The position numbers and the translations under genes were made by a program. Below are positions 48,464 through 57,385 of a DNA stretch of 64,000 bases, piece after piece. The DNA comes from CAYJLW01 sp964370965 (GTDB lineage Bacteria; Actinomycetota; Acidimicrobiia; UBA2766). The notes under the pieces were generated by a model. It was given only the letters and a program-made list of their open reading frames with translations. It made no database searches and was not told the DNA's origin. The DNA is taken from assembly GCA_964370965.1 (NCBI GenBank), contig CAYJLW010000004.1, positions 62,001 to 126,000 on the forward strand, given 5' to 3'. The first letter of the stretch is position 1, and each line of letters opens with the position of its first letter.

Positions 48464-49308
48464 GCGCCGAGGCGTTCGCCGCCGCGCCGCGCCACGCCCG
48501 GGAGCTCCCGGGCGGCTCCAGCCGCCTGCAGCGGGAGCTTCGCACGGTGGGGATGATCGTGCGCCGCGAGCTCATCCGCTTCAAGCGCTCACCCGTACGT
48601 ATCGTCACCGGTCTCGCCCAGCCGGTTATCTTCCTGTTCGTCCTCGGCTCCGGGCTCACCCGTCTCATCGGCAGCGGCGACGCCGGCGGGGTGGACTTCC
48701 AGGCCTACCTGTTCCCCGGCGTCATCGCCATGTCCGTGCTCTTTTCCTCGGTCTTCTCGGCGATCTCGATCGTGTGGGACCGCGAGTTCGGGTTCCTGCG
48801 GGAGATGCTCGTGGCGCCCGTGTCCCGGGGGTCCCTCGTCGTGGGCAAGTGCCTGGGGGGTGCCACGATCTCCTCGGCCCAGGGGATGCTCCTGCTCTTC
48901 ACGGCGCCGCTCGTAGGGGTCCACCTTTCGGTCCTCAAGGTGATCCTCCTCGCCGCCGTCCTCCTCGTGCTGTCGTTCTCGCTGAACGCCTTCGGGGTCG
49001 TGATCGCCAGCCGGATGCAGAAGATCGAGAGCTTCCAGGTCGTCATGACCCTGGTCGTGAACCCGATGCTGTTCTTCTCCGGAGCCCTGTTCCCCCTCAG
49101 CGGCCTGCCCACGTGGCTGGCCGTGGCCACGCGGCTCAACCCCGCCACCTACGGCGTCGACGCCGTGCGCCGCGCCGTCCTCGGGGACGCCGGGGCGCTC
49201 ACCATCGGCGCCACCGTCGTGCCGATCTGGGCTGACGTCGCAGTCATGGTCCTCCTCGGGGCTCTCATGCTCGCAGTCGCCGTGCGCTCCTTCCGCCAGG
49301 GCGACTGA
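48460..49308 (+). CDS. ABC-2 type permease, DrrB-like
   Basis: 282 residues with six hydrophobic segments typical of ABC-2 permeases. The cytoplasmic N-terminus (REL RTVGMIVRRELIRFKRSP region) is followed by QPVIFLFVLGSGL, and the family segment ALFPLSGLPTWLAVATRLNP lies near residue 207. It pairs with the upstream ATPase. The GTG overlaps the ATPase stop. Confidence 0.92.
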   Translation: MSAEAFAAAPRHARELPGGSSRLQRELRTVGMIVRRELIRFKRSPVRIVTGLAQPVIFLFVLGSGLTRLIGSGDAGGVDFQAYLFPGVIAMSVLFSSVFSAISIVWDREFGFLREMLVAPVSRGSLVVGKCLGGATISSAQGMLLLFTAPLVGVHLSVLKVILLAAVLLVLSFSLNAFGVVIASRMQKIESFQVVMTLVVNPMLFFSGALFPLSGLPTWLAVATRLNPATYGVDAVRRAVLGDAGALTIGATVVPIWADVAVMVLLGALMLAVAVRSFRQGD

Positions 49309-49529
49309 GCGGAGCGACACCCGCACGGCCCGGAGTCAGGGGAACTGCGCTGCGGGGGGACGACGGCGGCGACCGCGACGAGGGTCCGATCATGCCGAGG
49401 ACGATCGTGCGGAGGCGCGGCGAGTGTGCCGTCGCGGGGAGTCGTGAGAAGGGCGCCGTGGCGGGACGACAGTGCCGGGCGTGGCAGTCCTGCCTGTGTT
49501 CCCCGTGGCCCGAGACCCCCCTGTCTCCC

Positions 49530-49535
49530 TACACT
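49530..49535 (+). promoter_or_regulatory. -10 element TACACT of nifJ
   Basis: TACACT ends seven bases before the GTG at 49543, giving a leaderless or one-base-leader transcript. No Shine-Dalgarno is present. Confidence 0.5.
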
Positions 49536-49542
49536 TCCGTCC

Positions 49543-52500
49543 GTGAAGACCGAGACGATCTGTATCGACGGGAACGAGGCAGCGGCGATCGTCGCCTACG
49601 CACTCAGCGAGGTGGTCGCCATCTACCCCATCACGCCGGCGTCGCCGATGGGCGAGCTCGCCGATGCGTGGGCAGCGGAGGGCCGGCCGAACCGCTGGGG
49701 CACGGTCCCCGGGGTGGTCGAGATGCAGAGCGAGGCCGGCGCCGCGGGCGCACTCCACGGGGCCGTGCAGCAGGGTGCGCTCGGGACCACGTTCACGGCG
49801 TCCCAGGGCCTGCTCCTCATGCTCCCCAACATGTTCAAGATCGCCGGGGAGCTCACGCCGTCCGTGCTTCACGTGGCCGCCCGGGCGCTGGCGACGCACG
49901 CCCTGTCCATCTTCGGCGACCATTCCGACGTCATGGCGGCCCGCAGCACCGGTTGGGCCATGCTCGCGTCGGCGTCCGTGCAGGAAGCGCACGATTTCGC
50001 GCTCGTCTCCCACGGCGCCACCCTCGAGGCCCGAGTGCCCTTCCTGCACTTCTTCGACGGGTTCCGCACGTCGCACGAGATGAACCGCATCTCCCTCCTC
50101 GACGACAGCGACATGGCAGCGCTCGTCGACGACGCGGCGATCCTCGCGCACCGCGAACGCCGCCTCACCCCCGACCGGCCGGTGCTGCGAGGGTCGGCGC
50201 AGAACCCCGACGTCTTCTTCCAGGCGCGGGAGGCCGTGAACCCGTTCTACGACGCCGTCCCCACGATCGTGGCCACGAAGCTCGCAGCCCTCGCCGAACG
50301 CACGGGCAGGCGCTACGGTCTCGTCGACTACGTCGGGCATCCCGAGGCCGAACGGGTCGTCGTCCTCATGGGTTCGGGCGTGGGGGCGGCCGAGGAGGCC
50401 GTCGAGGCGCTCCAGGACAAGGGCGAGCGTGTCGGTGTCGTGAAGGTGCGCCTCTTCCGGCCCTTCCCGGCCGACGCCTTCACGTCCGTGCTGCCCCCCA
50501 CCGTGCGTTCCGTCGCCGTGCTCGACCGCTGCAAGGAGCCCGGGGCGCCCGGCGAACCCCTCTTCCAGGACGTGGTCACGGCTCTCGCCGAGCGGGCGAT
50601 GGGCGGGGCGACCCTGCCCCGCGTGACCGGGGGGCGCTACGGTCTCGCCTCCAAGGAGTTCACACCCGCGATGGTGGCGGCGACGTTCGCCGAGCTCGCC
50701 GCAGCGGACCCCCGTCCCCGCTTCACGGTGGGCATCGCCGACGACGTCACGCACCTCAGCCTCGACGTAGATGCCGACTTCGAGACCGAGGGCAAGGGCG
50801 TGCGGGCGCTGTTCTACGGGCTCGGCTCCGATGGCACCGTGAGCGCCACGAAGGCGAACGTGAAGATCATCGGCGAGCACACCCCCCTCTACGCCCAGGG
50901 GTACTTCGAGTACGACTCGAAGAAGTCCGGTGCCATCACGGTCTCTCACCTCCGTTTCGGGCCCGAGCCGATCCGCTCCACGTACTGCATCTCCCGGGCG
51001 GGCTTCGTGGCCTGCCACCAGTTCCACCTCCTCGAGAGCGTCGACGTCCTTCGCCACGCGGAGCCGGGGGCGACGTTCCTGCTGAACAGCCCCCACGGTG
51101 CTGCGGAGACGTGGGACCGTCTCCCTGCGGACGTGCAGGCGCGCATCATCGAGCTCGGCCTCGAGCTCTGGGTGATCGACGCCGAGGCGGTCGCCCGTGA
51201 AGCGGGCATGGGCGGGCGGATCAACACGGTCATGCAGCCCTGCTTCTTCTCCCTCTCGGGCGTCCTCCCCCAGGACGACGCCGTCGCCGCCATCAAGGTC
51301 CACGTGGAGAAGACCCACGCCAAGCGGGGGCGCACGGTCGTGGAGCGGAACTTCGCCGCCATCGACGCAGCCCTCGCCGCCCTCCACCGCGTCGACGTGC
51401 CCGCCGTGGCCACCGCCACGCGAGGGCGTCCGCCCGTGGTGGCGCCCGAGGCGCCCGACTTCGTGCAGCGCGTGACCGCCCGGCTCATGGCGGGGGAGGG
51501 CGACCTCCTGCCCGTGAGCGCCCTGCCCGTCGACGGCACGTTCCCCACGGGCACGGCGAAATGGGAGAGGCGCCAGCTCGCCCGGGAGATCCCGATCTGG
51601 GACCCGGAGCTCTGCATCGACTGCGCCAAGTGCGCCATCGTGTGCCCCCACGCGGCGATCCGCATGAAGGTCTTCCCCCCAGAGGCCGTGGCCGACGCCC
51701 CCGGGGAGTTCCTCATGAAGGACTTCCGCTCCAAGGACCTGCCCGGGATGCGCCTCACGATCCAGGTCGCCCCCGACGACTGCACCGGTTGCGGTGTGTG
51801 CGTCGACGTCTGCCCGGCGAAGTCCAAGACCGAGGTGAAGCACAAGTCCATCGACATGTGCCCCGTGGAGGATCACCGGGAGGTCGAGCGGCGCCGCTAC
51901 GAGTACTTCCTCGGGATCCCGCAGCTCGACCCCACCGCGCTGGATCCGGGGACGCTCAAGGGTTCCCAGGTGCGCGAGCCGCTCTTCGAGTTCTCCGGCG
52001 CCTGCCTGGGCTGCGGGGAAACCCCCTACATCAAGCTCCTCACGCAGCTCTTCGGCGACCGCATCGTGGTGGCGAACGCCACGGGGTGCTCCTCGATCTA
52101 CGGGGGCAACCTCCCCACGACACCCTGGACCGTGGGTCCGGACGGCCGGGGTCCGGCGTGGTCGAACTCGCTCTTCGAGGACAACGCCGAGTTCGGCCTC
52201 GGCCTCCGTCTGGGCTACGAGAGCCTCGCGGGCGAGGCCCGCCGCCTCGTGGCCGAGGTCGCCCCCGACGTCGCTCCGGCGCTCCTGGACGCCGACCAGG
52301 GCGACGACGCCGGGGTCGGCGCGCAGCGCGAGCGCGTCGCGGCGCTGAGGGCTTCTCTGGCCGGGCGTCACGACCCGGGCGCCGTCCGTCTGTTGTCGAT
52401 CGCGGACGAGCTCGTGCGCAAGAGCGTGTGGATCGTGGGTGGCGACGGCTGGGCCTACGACATCGGATACGGCGGCCTCGACCACGTCCTGGCGTCCGGA

Positions 52501-53109
52501 CGCAACGTGAACATCCTCGTCCTGGACACCGAGGTGTATTCCAACACCGGCGGCCAGGCCTCCAAGGCCACGCCCCGGGGCGCGGTGGCGAAGTTCGCCG
52601 CCGCCGGCAAGACGACGCCCAAGAAGGACCTCGGCATGATCGCCGCCGCCTACGGCAACGTGTACGTCGCGCAGGTGGCGATGGGCGGCAACGACATCCA
52701 GACCGTGAAGGCGTTCATGGAGGCCGACGCCTGGGAGGGCCCCTCGCTCATCATCGCCTACAGCACCTGCATCGCCCACGGCATCGACATGGCGACGTCG
52801 ATGACGCACCAGAAGGCCGCCGTGCGCTCGGGCTACTGGCCGCTGTACCGCTACCACCCGGGCGGCGACCCGCACGAGCGCCCGTTCCACCTCGACTCCA
52901 AGACGCCCACCCTCCCGCTGAAGGAGTACCTGGCGGACGAGGCGCGTTTCGCGATGCTGGAACGCGCCGACCCGGACACGGCACGGCGCCTCTTCGCCCT
53001 CGCGCAGGCGGACGTCGACGAGCGCTGGCGCTACTACGAGCAGCTTGCCGGGGTGGAGCGTACGGTTCCGGGTGAAGACGACGAGGAGACCGGAGCCGGA
53101 GAGGAGTAG
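49543..53109 (+). CDS. nifJ: pyruvate:ferredoxin (flavodoxin) oxidoreductase
   Basis: 1,188-residue single-chain 2-oxoacid:ferredoxin oxidoreductase, full length for the NifJ type. Domain I (YPITPASPMGELAD) and domain II form the pyruvate and TPP pyrimidine part. Domain V is a two-cluster ferredoxin: CIDCAKCAIVCP (about 691-702) and CTGCGVCVDVCP (about 747-758). Domain VI carries CLGCGE and the TPP-binding GDGWAYDIGYGGLDHVL plus DTEVYSNTGGQASKATP. It decarboxylates pyruvate to acetyl-CoA and reduces ferredoxin or flavodoxin. The GTG at 49543 fits the leaderless -10; longer frames add only arginine-rich sequence. It is followed two bases later by a DHOD-like gene. Confidence 0.95.
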   Translation: MKTETICIDGNEAAAIVAYALSEVVAIYPITPASPMGELADAWAAEGRPNRWGTVPGVVEMQSEAGAAGALHGAVQQGALGTTFTASQGLLLMLPNMFKIAGELTPSVLHVAARALATHALSIFGDHSDVMAARSTGWAMLASASVQEAHDFALVSHGATLEARVPFLHFFDGFRTSHEMNRISLLDDSDMAALVDDAAILAHRERRLTPDRPVLRGSAQNPDVFFQAREAVNPFYDAVPTIVATKLAALAERTGRRYGLVDYVGHPEAERVVVLMGSGVGAAEEAVEALQDKGERVGVVKVRLFRPFPADAFTSVLPPTVRSVAVLDRCKEPGAPGEPLFQDVVTALAERAMGGATLPRVTGGRYGLASKEFTPAMVAATFAELAAADPRPRFTVGIADDVTHLSLDVDADFETEGKGVRALFYGLGSDGTVSATKANVKIIGEHTPLYAQGYFEYDSKKSGAITVSHLRFGPEPIRSTYCISRAGFVACHQFHLLESVDVLRHAEPGATFLLNSPHGAAETWDRLPADVQARIIELGLELWVIDAEAVAREAGMGGRINTVMQPCFFSLSGVLPQDDAVAAIKVHVEKTHAKRGRTVVERNFAAIDAALAALHRVDVPAVATATRGRPPVVAPEAPDFVQRVTARLMAGEGDLLPVSALPVDGTFPTGTAKWERRQLAREIPIWDPELCIDCAKCAIVCPHAAIRMKVFPPEAVADAPGEFLMKDFRSKDLPGMRLTIQVAPDDCTGCGVCVDVCPAKSKTEVKHKSIDMCPVEDHREVERRRYEYFLGIPQLDPTALDPGTLKGSQVREPLFEFSGACLGCGETPYIKLLTQLFGDRIVVANATGCSSIYGGNLPTTPWTVGPDGRGPAWSNSLFEDNAEFGLGLRLGYESLAGEARRLVAEVAPDVAPALLDADQGDDAGVGAQRERVAALRASLAGRHDPGAVRLLSIADELVRKSVWIVGGDGWAYDIGYGGLDHVLASGRNVNILVLDTEVYSNTGGQASKATPRGAVAKFAAAGKTTPKKDLGMIAAAYGNVYVAQVAMGGNDIQTVKAFMEADAWEGPSLIIAYSTCIAHGIDMATSMTHQKAAVRSGYWPLYRYHPGGDPHERPFHLDSKTPTLPLKEYLADEARFAMLERADPDTARRLFALAQADVDERWRYYEQLAGVERTVPGEDDEETGAGEE

Positions 53110-53111
53110 CC

Positions 53112-54119
53112 GTGGCGCCAGATCTCGCGACCCGCTATCTCGGCCTCGAACTCCGCAGCCCCCTCGTGGCGTCGGCGTCGCCGCTCACGGGGGACGTCGA
53201 CTCCCTCCGCGAGCTCGAGGGTGCCGGGTGCGCCGCCGTCGTGCTCCCGTCGCTGTTCGAGGAGCAGATCACCCACGAGGCCCTCGAGGTCGACCGGATC
53301 CTGAGCACCGGGGCCGACAGCTCCGGGGAGGCGGCCACGTTCTTCCCCGAGCTGGCGACCTACGACGTCGGCCCCGACCGCTACCTCCGCTTCGTCGAGG
53401 AGGCCAAGGCTGCCGTGGGAATACCCGTCATCGGGAGCCTGAACGGGGTCTCCCTCGGAGGCTGGGTGAAGCACGCTCGCCTCATCGAGGACGCCGGCGC
53501 CGACGCCGTGGAGCTCAACGTGTACTTCATGGCCGCCGACCCGGCGCTCGGGGCGGCGGACGTGGAGGGGCGGTACCTCGACCTCGTGGCCGCCGTGCGG
53601 GCCGAGGTGAGCATTCCCCTTGCGGTGAAGGTGGGGCCTTTCTTCAGCTCCTTCCTGAACCTGGCCCACCGCCTCGACGACGCGGGCGCCGACGGCCTCG
53701 TTCTCTTCAATCGCTTCTACCAGCCGGACCTGGACCTCGACACCCTGGAGGTCACCCCGCGTCTCATCCTGAGCACCTCGGCGCAACTCCGTCTCCCGCT
53801 GCGCTGGATTGGCCTCCTCCACGGGGGCGTAGGGGCGTCCCTGGCGGCCTCCGGCGGGGTGCACGAGGCCACGGACGTCGTGAAGGTCCTGCTGGCGGGC
53901 GCCGACGTCGCCATGACCACGTCCGGCTTGCTGATCCGGGGGACAGGGCACGTGGCGGCCCTCGAGGCGGGCCTGCGGGACTGGATGGCCGACCACGGGT
54001 ACGAGAGCGTGACGCAGATGCGGGGGAGTGTGAGCGCTCACGCGGTCCCGGACCCGACCGCCTTCGAGCGGGCGAACTACCTGCAGATGTTGCGCTCCTA
54101 CTCCACGCCGACCGGCTGA
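53112..54119 (+). CDS. dihydroorotate dehydrogenase-like protein
   Basis: 335 residues with the FMN TIM-barrel of class 1 DHODs: YLGLELRSPLVASASPLTGD at the start, IGSLNGVSLGGWV, GADAVELNVYF, PLAVKVGPFFSSF, DGLVLFNRFYQPDLDLDTLE and a late phosphate loop (VVKVLLAGADVAMTTSG). The class 1 catalytic cysteine is not evident and the DHODs next to nifJ in other bacteria form a separate group, so pyrimidine synthesis is not certain; an electron-transfer role with NifJ is possible. The GTG lies two bases after the nifJ stop. Confidence 0.87.
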   Translation: MAPDLATRYLGLELRSPLVASASPLTGDVDSLRELEGAGCAAVVLPSLFEEQITHEALEVDRILSTGADSSGEAATFFPELATYDVGPDRYLRFVEEAKAAVGIPVIGSLNGVSLGGWVKHARLIEDAGADAVELNVYFMAADPALGAADVEGRYLDLVAAVRAEVSIPLAVKVGPFFSSFLNLAHRLDDAGADGLVLFNRFYQPDLDLDTLEVTPRLILSTSAQLRLPLRWIGLLHGGVGASLAASGGVHEATDVVKVLLAGADVAMTTSGLLIRGTGHVAALEAGLRDWMADHGYESVTQMRGSVSAHAVPDPTAFERANYLQMLRSYSTPTG

Positions 54120-54145
54120 GTTGGCTGTCCCACCTCGTCCTGGGG

Positions 54146-54151
54146 TAAATT
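54146..54151 (+). promoter_or_regulatory. -10-like TAAATT before the acyl-CoA dehydrogenase
   Basis: TAAATT at 54146-54151, with TTGGCT 19 bases further upstream as a weak -35. The operator palindrome starts 14 bases downstream. Confidence 0.4.
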
Positions 54152-54164
54152 GAGGTCGCCAACA

Positions 54165-54186
54165 AACTTGACCGAGCGGTCAAGTT
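54165..54186. promoter_or_regulatory. perfect 10-bp palindromic operator
   Basis: AACTTGACCG, two bases AG, CGGTCAAGTT. Length, GC-flanked centre and position just downstream of a -10 are typical of TetR-family operators controlling acyl-CoA genes. No regulator gene is adjacent. Confidence 0.68.
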
Positions 54187-54249
54187 CTGGTGTCCGGGGC
54201 CCCGGGTGGTCCCCGGCAGCGTGGCAGCGCCACCACTGAGGAGCTTCCG

Positions 54250-56055
54250 ATGACCGACTATCGGCCCCCCCTTCGTGACATCCGCTTCGTCCTCGACCAC
54301 GTCGCCGACCTGCAGGCGATCGCAGGGTTCGAAGGCTTCGAGCACGCCGACCCCGAGATAGTCAAGGGTGTCCTCGAAGAGGCGTCGAAGTTCATGAGCG
54401 AGGTCGTCGCCCCCACGAATGCCGTGGGGGACCGGGAGGGCCTCGGTTTCGACGGCGGCGAAGTCACCACCCCGGACGTCTACAAGGACGCCTACCGCAA
54501 GCTCTGCGAGTCCGGCTGGAACGCCATCGGGTTCCCCGCGGAATTCGGCGGCGGCAACATGCCGGGCCTCCTCAGCAGCGTCGTCTGCGAGATGCTCATC
54601 GCGGCCAACAGCGCGTTCGCCATGCTCCCCGGTCTCACCGCCGGCGCCGTGCGCATGCTCCTCGCCCACGGCAGTGAGGAGCAGAAGGAGACCTACGTCC
54701 GCCGCATGGTCTCCGGCGAATGGGCGGGCACGATGAACCTCACCGAGCCCGAGGCGGGTTCCGACGTGGGCGCCCTGCGCACCACGGCGACCCCGGCTGG
54801 CGACGGCACGTACCGCGTCAAGGGCACGAAGATCTTCATCAGCTTCGGCGAGCACGACTGCACGGAGAACATCGTGCATCTCGTCCTCGCCCGCACGCCC
54901 GGCGCCCCGGCGGGCACCAAGGGCATCAGTTGCCTCATCGTCCCCAAGTACCTCGTGAACCCCGACGGTTCTCTCGGGGCGCGCAACGACGTCCGCTGCG
55001 TGTCGATCGAGGAGAAACTCGGCATCCACTCCAGCCCCACGTGCGTCCTGTCATACGGGGACGACGAAGGCGCCGTCGGGTACCTCGTGGGTGAGGAGAA
55101 CCGCGGGATGCGCTACATGTTCACGATGATGAACGACGCCCGCCTCGCCGTGGCGATCGCGGGCACCGCCATCGGTGAGCGCGCCTACCAGCAGGCCCTC
55201 GCCTTCGCCCGGGAGCGGGTGCAGGGGCGCCCGATCGGGGTTCCCGCAGGCGAAGCCGCGCCCATCGTCGAGCACGCCGACGTGCGCCGCATGCTCATGA
55301 CCATGAAGGCCCAGATCGAGGCGATGCGCGCCCTGAACTTCGCCACGAGCGCCGCCCTGGACTTCGCCGAGCACCACCCCGACGAAGCCGTGCGCACCGA
55401 GCGCCTCCACCTCGCGGAACTCCTCACGCCGGTGGCGAAGTCGTGGTGTACCGACGTGGGGACGGAGGTCTGCTCGACGGCGATCCAGGTCTTCGGCGGC
55501 ATGGGCTACATCACCGAGACCGGTGTCCACCAGCACTGGCGGGACGTCCGCATCACGCCTATCTACGAAGGCACGAACGGCATCCAGGCTCTCGACCTCG
55601 TGGGGCGCAAGCTTCCCCTCGACGGCGGCAAGCCGGTCTGGGCCTTGATCGGAGCCATGAAGGACCTCGACGGCGACCTGGCGGCGGCCGGTGCGGGCTT
55701 CGCCACGATCCGGGCACGCCTCGCCGAGGGCGTCGACGCTCTGGAGCGGGCCACGATGTGGATCTTCGAGCACGGCCTCGCCGACCCGGTGGACGTCGTC
55801 TCCGGCGCGAGTCCGTACCTACGCCTCTTCGGGACGGTGGTGGGCGGGTACTTCCTCGCCCGTTTGGCGCTGGCAGCCCGCGGGGTCCTCGACGCCGGCA
55901 ACGTGAACGGCAACGAGGGCTTCCTCGAGGCCAAGATCGTCACCGCCCGCTTCTACGCCGAGCAACTCCTGCCGGGGGCGGCGGCGCTCGTCCCCGCTGT
56001 CACGGCGGGCAAGGCCGACCTCTTCGCCATCGATCCGGCCCACTTCGCCTGCTGA
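54250..56055 (+). CDS. acyl-CoA dehydrogenase, long (about 600-residue) form
   Basis: 601 residues. N-terminal helical domain, middle beta domain (MNLTEPEAGSDVGALRTTAT, about 164-183), and C-terminal helical domain with the catalytic Glu in IYEGTNGIQALDLVGRK (about 439) and QVFGGMGYITE as the FAD loop. An extra C-terminal domain (about 460-601) puts it with the long acyl-CoA dehydrogenases that include DmdC-type enzymes; the acyl chain used cannot be told. GAGGAG precedes the ATG. The gene stands behind a palindromic operator, so it is probably derepressed by an acyl-CoA. Confidence 0.92.
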   Translation: MTDYRPPLRDIRFVLDHVADLQAIAGFEGFEHADPEIVKGVLEEASKFMSEVVAPTNAVGDREGLGFDGGEVTTPDVYKDAYRKLCESGWNAIGFPAEFGGGNMPGLLSSVVCEMLIAANSAFAMLPGLTAGAVRMLLAHGSEEQKETYVRRMVSGEWAGTMNLTEPEAGSDVGALRTTATPAGDGTYRVKGTKIFISFGEHDCTENIVHLVLARTPGAPAGTKGISCLIVPKYLVNPDGSLGARNDVRCVSIEEKLGIHSSPTCVLSYGDDEGAVGYLVGEENRGMRYMFTMMNDARLAVAIAGTAIGERAYQQALAFARERVQGRPIGVPAGEAAPIVEHADVRRMLMTMKAQIEAMRALNFATSAALDFAEHHPDEAVRTERLHLAELLTPVAKSWCTDVGTEVCSTAIQVFGGMGYITETGVHQHWRDVRITPIYEGTNGIQALDLVGRKLPLDGGKPVWALIGAMKDLDGDLAAAGAGFATIRARLAEGVDALERATMWIFEHGLADPVDVVSGASPYLRLFGTVVGGYFLARLALAARGVLDAGNVNGNEGFLEAKIVTARFYAEQLLPGAAALVPAVTAGKADLFAIDPAHFAC

Positions 56056-56073
56056 GCGGCTGAGGCCCGCGCC

Positions 56074-56358
56074 TCACGGCCCGGGGGGAGCGTCGGTGGC
56101 GTCTTCGCCGCGGCCCATCTCGCGCTGGATCTCCTCCTCGGTGATGGGTTTGCGGCCGTAGACGTCCCAGGCGTGCAGGACGACGCCGATGCCCCAACCC
56201 AGCATCACCCACGCGGGCCAGAAGTAGCCCCTGCCGGTGAAGAACCAGATGCCCACGAGGAACGCGTTCACGACCACGTAGGCGACGATGTTCTGCTGGA
56301 ACTCCCTCTTCTGCTTCAGGCGCTTGATCGCGAGTTGCCGGGGGTCGTGCGGGGTCAT
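56074..56358 (-). CDS. 2TM-domain membrane protein
   Basis: 94 residues. The N-terminal basic helix (AIKRLKQKREFQQNIVAYVV) leads into two membrane helices (about 22-42 and 47-66) with FTGRGYFWPAWVMLGWGIGV between and through them, and YGRKPITEEEIQREM at the C-terminal side. This is the small 2TM domain family (PF13239), often fused to histidine kinases but here alone. Function unknown. GGAGG lies before the ATG at 56358. Confidence 0.8.
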   Translation of the reverse strand: MTPHDPRQLAIKRLKQKREFQQNIVAYVVVNAFLVGIWFFTGRGYFWPAWVMLGWGIGVVLHAWDVYGRKPITEEEIQREMGRGEDATDAPPGP

Positions 56359-56439
56359 CGTCCACCTCCAGTGCCGCGGGTGAGGCTAGACGCCTCGGCT
56401 TGTTTCCGGGGTCATCCTGACCCCGCCCGCACAACACGG

Positions 56440-56485
56440 GGATGCTGTCTTCCCGGGACGCCGGGTCTTCGGCATCACTTCGGCC
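56440..56485. repeat. degenerate member of the palindrome family
   Basis: GATGCTGTCTTCCCGG and CCGGGTCTTCGGCATC match in their outer GATGC/GCATC and inner CCCGG/CCGGG parts but not between; CACTTCGG follows as in other copies. It lies just downstream of the minus-strand operon that ends at 56497. Confidence 0.5.
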
Positions 56486-56496
56486 GTGGGTCTGCG

Positions 56497-56901
56497 TCAG
56501 CTTCCCCGGGTCGTGGTGCGCCGGGGAGCGGCCGGGGCCGGGGCGCCGCCGCCTCCGCCGGACGGCGCCGCGGCCGCCCCGCCGCCCCCCCGCCCGCCCC
56601 CGCCACCGTCGACAGGGACGTAGACGACGCGACGCCGGGGCACGTAGACGTACTTCACGATCTTGCGGGGCGGGGGCGGGGGTTGGGGTGCGGTCTTCAC
56701 CTCGATCACGAGTGGGGGCGGCGGAGACGGGGGCGGCGGGGTCGTGGTCGTGGTGGGGGCCGCATCCGCCGTGGTCGTTGCGGTCGTCTGCGCCGGGAGG
56801 CCGGCCCCCACTCCGAGGAGGCCGGCGGCCCCGGCGGCGGCCACACCCACGGCCACGGCACGGCCCCCGGTGAGAGAGGGGCGCTTGCCCCCGTCAGTCA
56901 T
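56497..56901 (-). CDS. membrane-anchored Pro/Gly-rich protein
   Basis: 134 residues. One N-terminal hydrophobic helix (about 14-35, AVAVGVAAAGAAGLLGVGAG) follows a short cytoplasmic start. Then a Thr/Pro-rich linker, the segment PPPPPRKIVKYVYVPRRR and a glycine-rich, Ala/Pro tail. The core PPPPPRKIV recurs in the first protein of this operon (gene at 58908), so the two are related. No family recognised. The start overlaps the end of the upstream gene by eight bases. Last gene of the ApbE/ferric-reductase-like operon. Confidence 0.65.
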   Translation of the reverse strand: MTDGGKRPSLTGGRAVAVGVAAAGAAGLLGVGAGLPAQTTATTTADAAPTTTTTPPPPSPPPPLVIEVKTAPQPPPPPRKIVKYVYVPRRRVVYVPVDGGGGGRGGGGAAAAPSGGGGGAPAPAAPRRTTTRGS

Positions 56902-57385
56902 CGTGCTCCCCGTGGTCGTCCTCGTCGTCGTCGCCGTGGTCGTCGCTGTGGCCGTCGTCGCCGTGGTCGTCGTCATCCCGGCTCTCCGAGGAGCCCCCAC
57001 CGGAGGATCCCGAGGAGGCCGCGGGGCCGCTCTCGCCGCCGCTGCTGTGCGACGAGGCGCCGGAGGAGGAGCCCCGCGCAGCCGAGCGCACGGGCACACG
57101 GACGACCTGGTCCACGGGGACCTGGACGACCTCGGTCTGCGTGGGCGGGGGTGCCGGGGCCGGGTCCTGGGCGTAGACGACCTGGACCTCAGGAGTGGCC
57201 TGCGGTGACGGGGTCGCCGACGGGCTCGCCTTCGGGTCGGTCGCCGGTTCGCTCTTCGCAGACAGGGTCGTTGCCCTCCCCTCGCTGGGGCCGATGAGGC
57301 CCACGGAGAAGCCCATCGCCAGGGCGGCCGAGCCGATCGCGAGCGAGACCACCGCGGCGGCGATGATCGCTGTTCCCTTCTTCAT
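56894..57385 (-). CDS. membrane-anchored protein with Ser/Gly linker and Asp/His-rich tail
   Basis: 163 residues. An N-terminal helix (AIIAAAVVSLAIGSAALAMG) is followed by a Pro/Ala/Thr linker, PTQTEVVQVPVDQVVRVPVR, a Ser/Gly-rich stretch with SSSGASSHSSGG, and a C-terminal tail dominated by Asp and His (DDDDHGDDGHSDDHGDD). The tail should bind divalent metal. Together with the heme membrane protein and ApbE in the operon, an extracytoplasmic metal or electron-transfer role is plausible but unproven. AGGAGGG precedes the ATG at 57385, which lies inside the preceding frame. Confidence 0.7.
   Translation of the reverse strand: MKKGTAIIAAAVVSLAIGSAALAMGFSVGLIGPSEGRATTLSAKSEPATDPKASPSATPSPQATPEVQVVYAQDPAPAPPPTQTEVVQVPVDQVVRVPVRSAARGSSSGASSHSSGGESGPAASSGSSGGGSSESRDDDDHGDDGHSDDHGDDDEDDHGEHDD

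Noticed and set aside
49390..52890. 1,166-residue frame antisense to nifJ
   Set aside because: A shadow of the strongly conserved nifJ coding strand.
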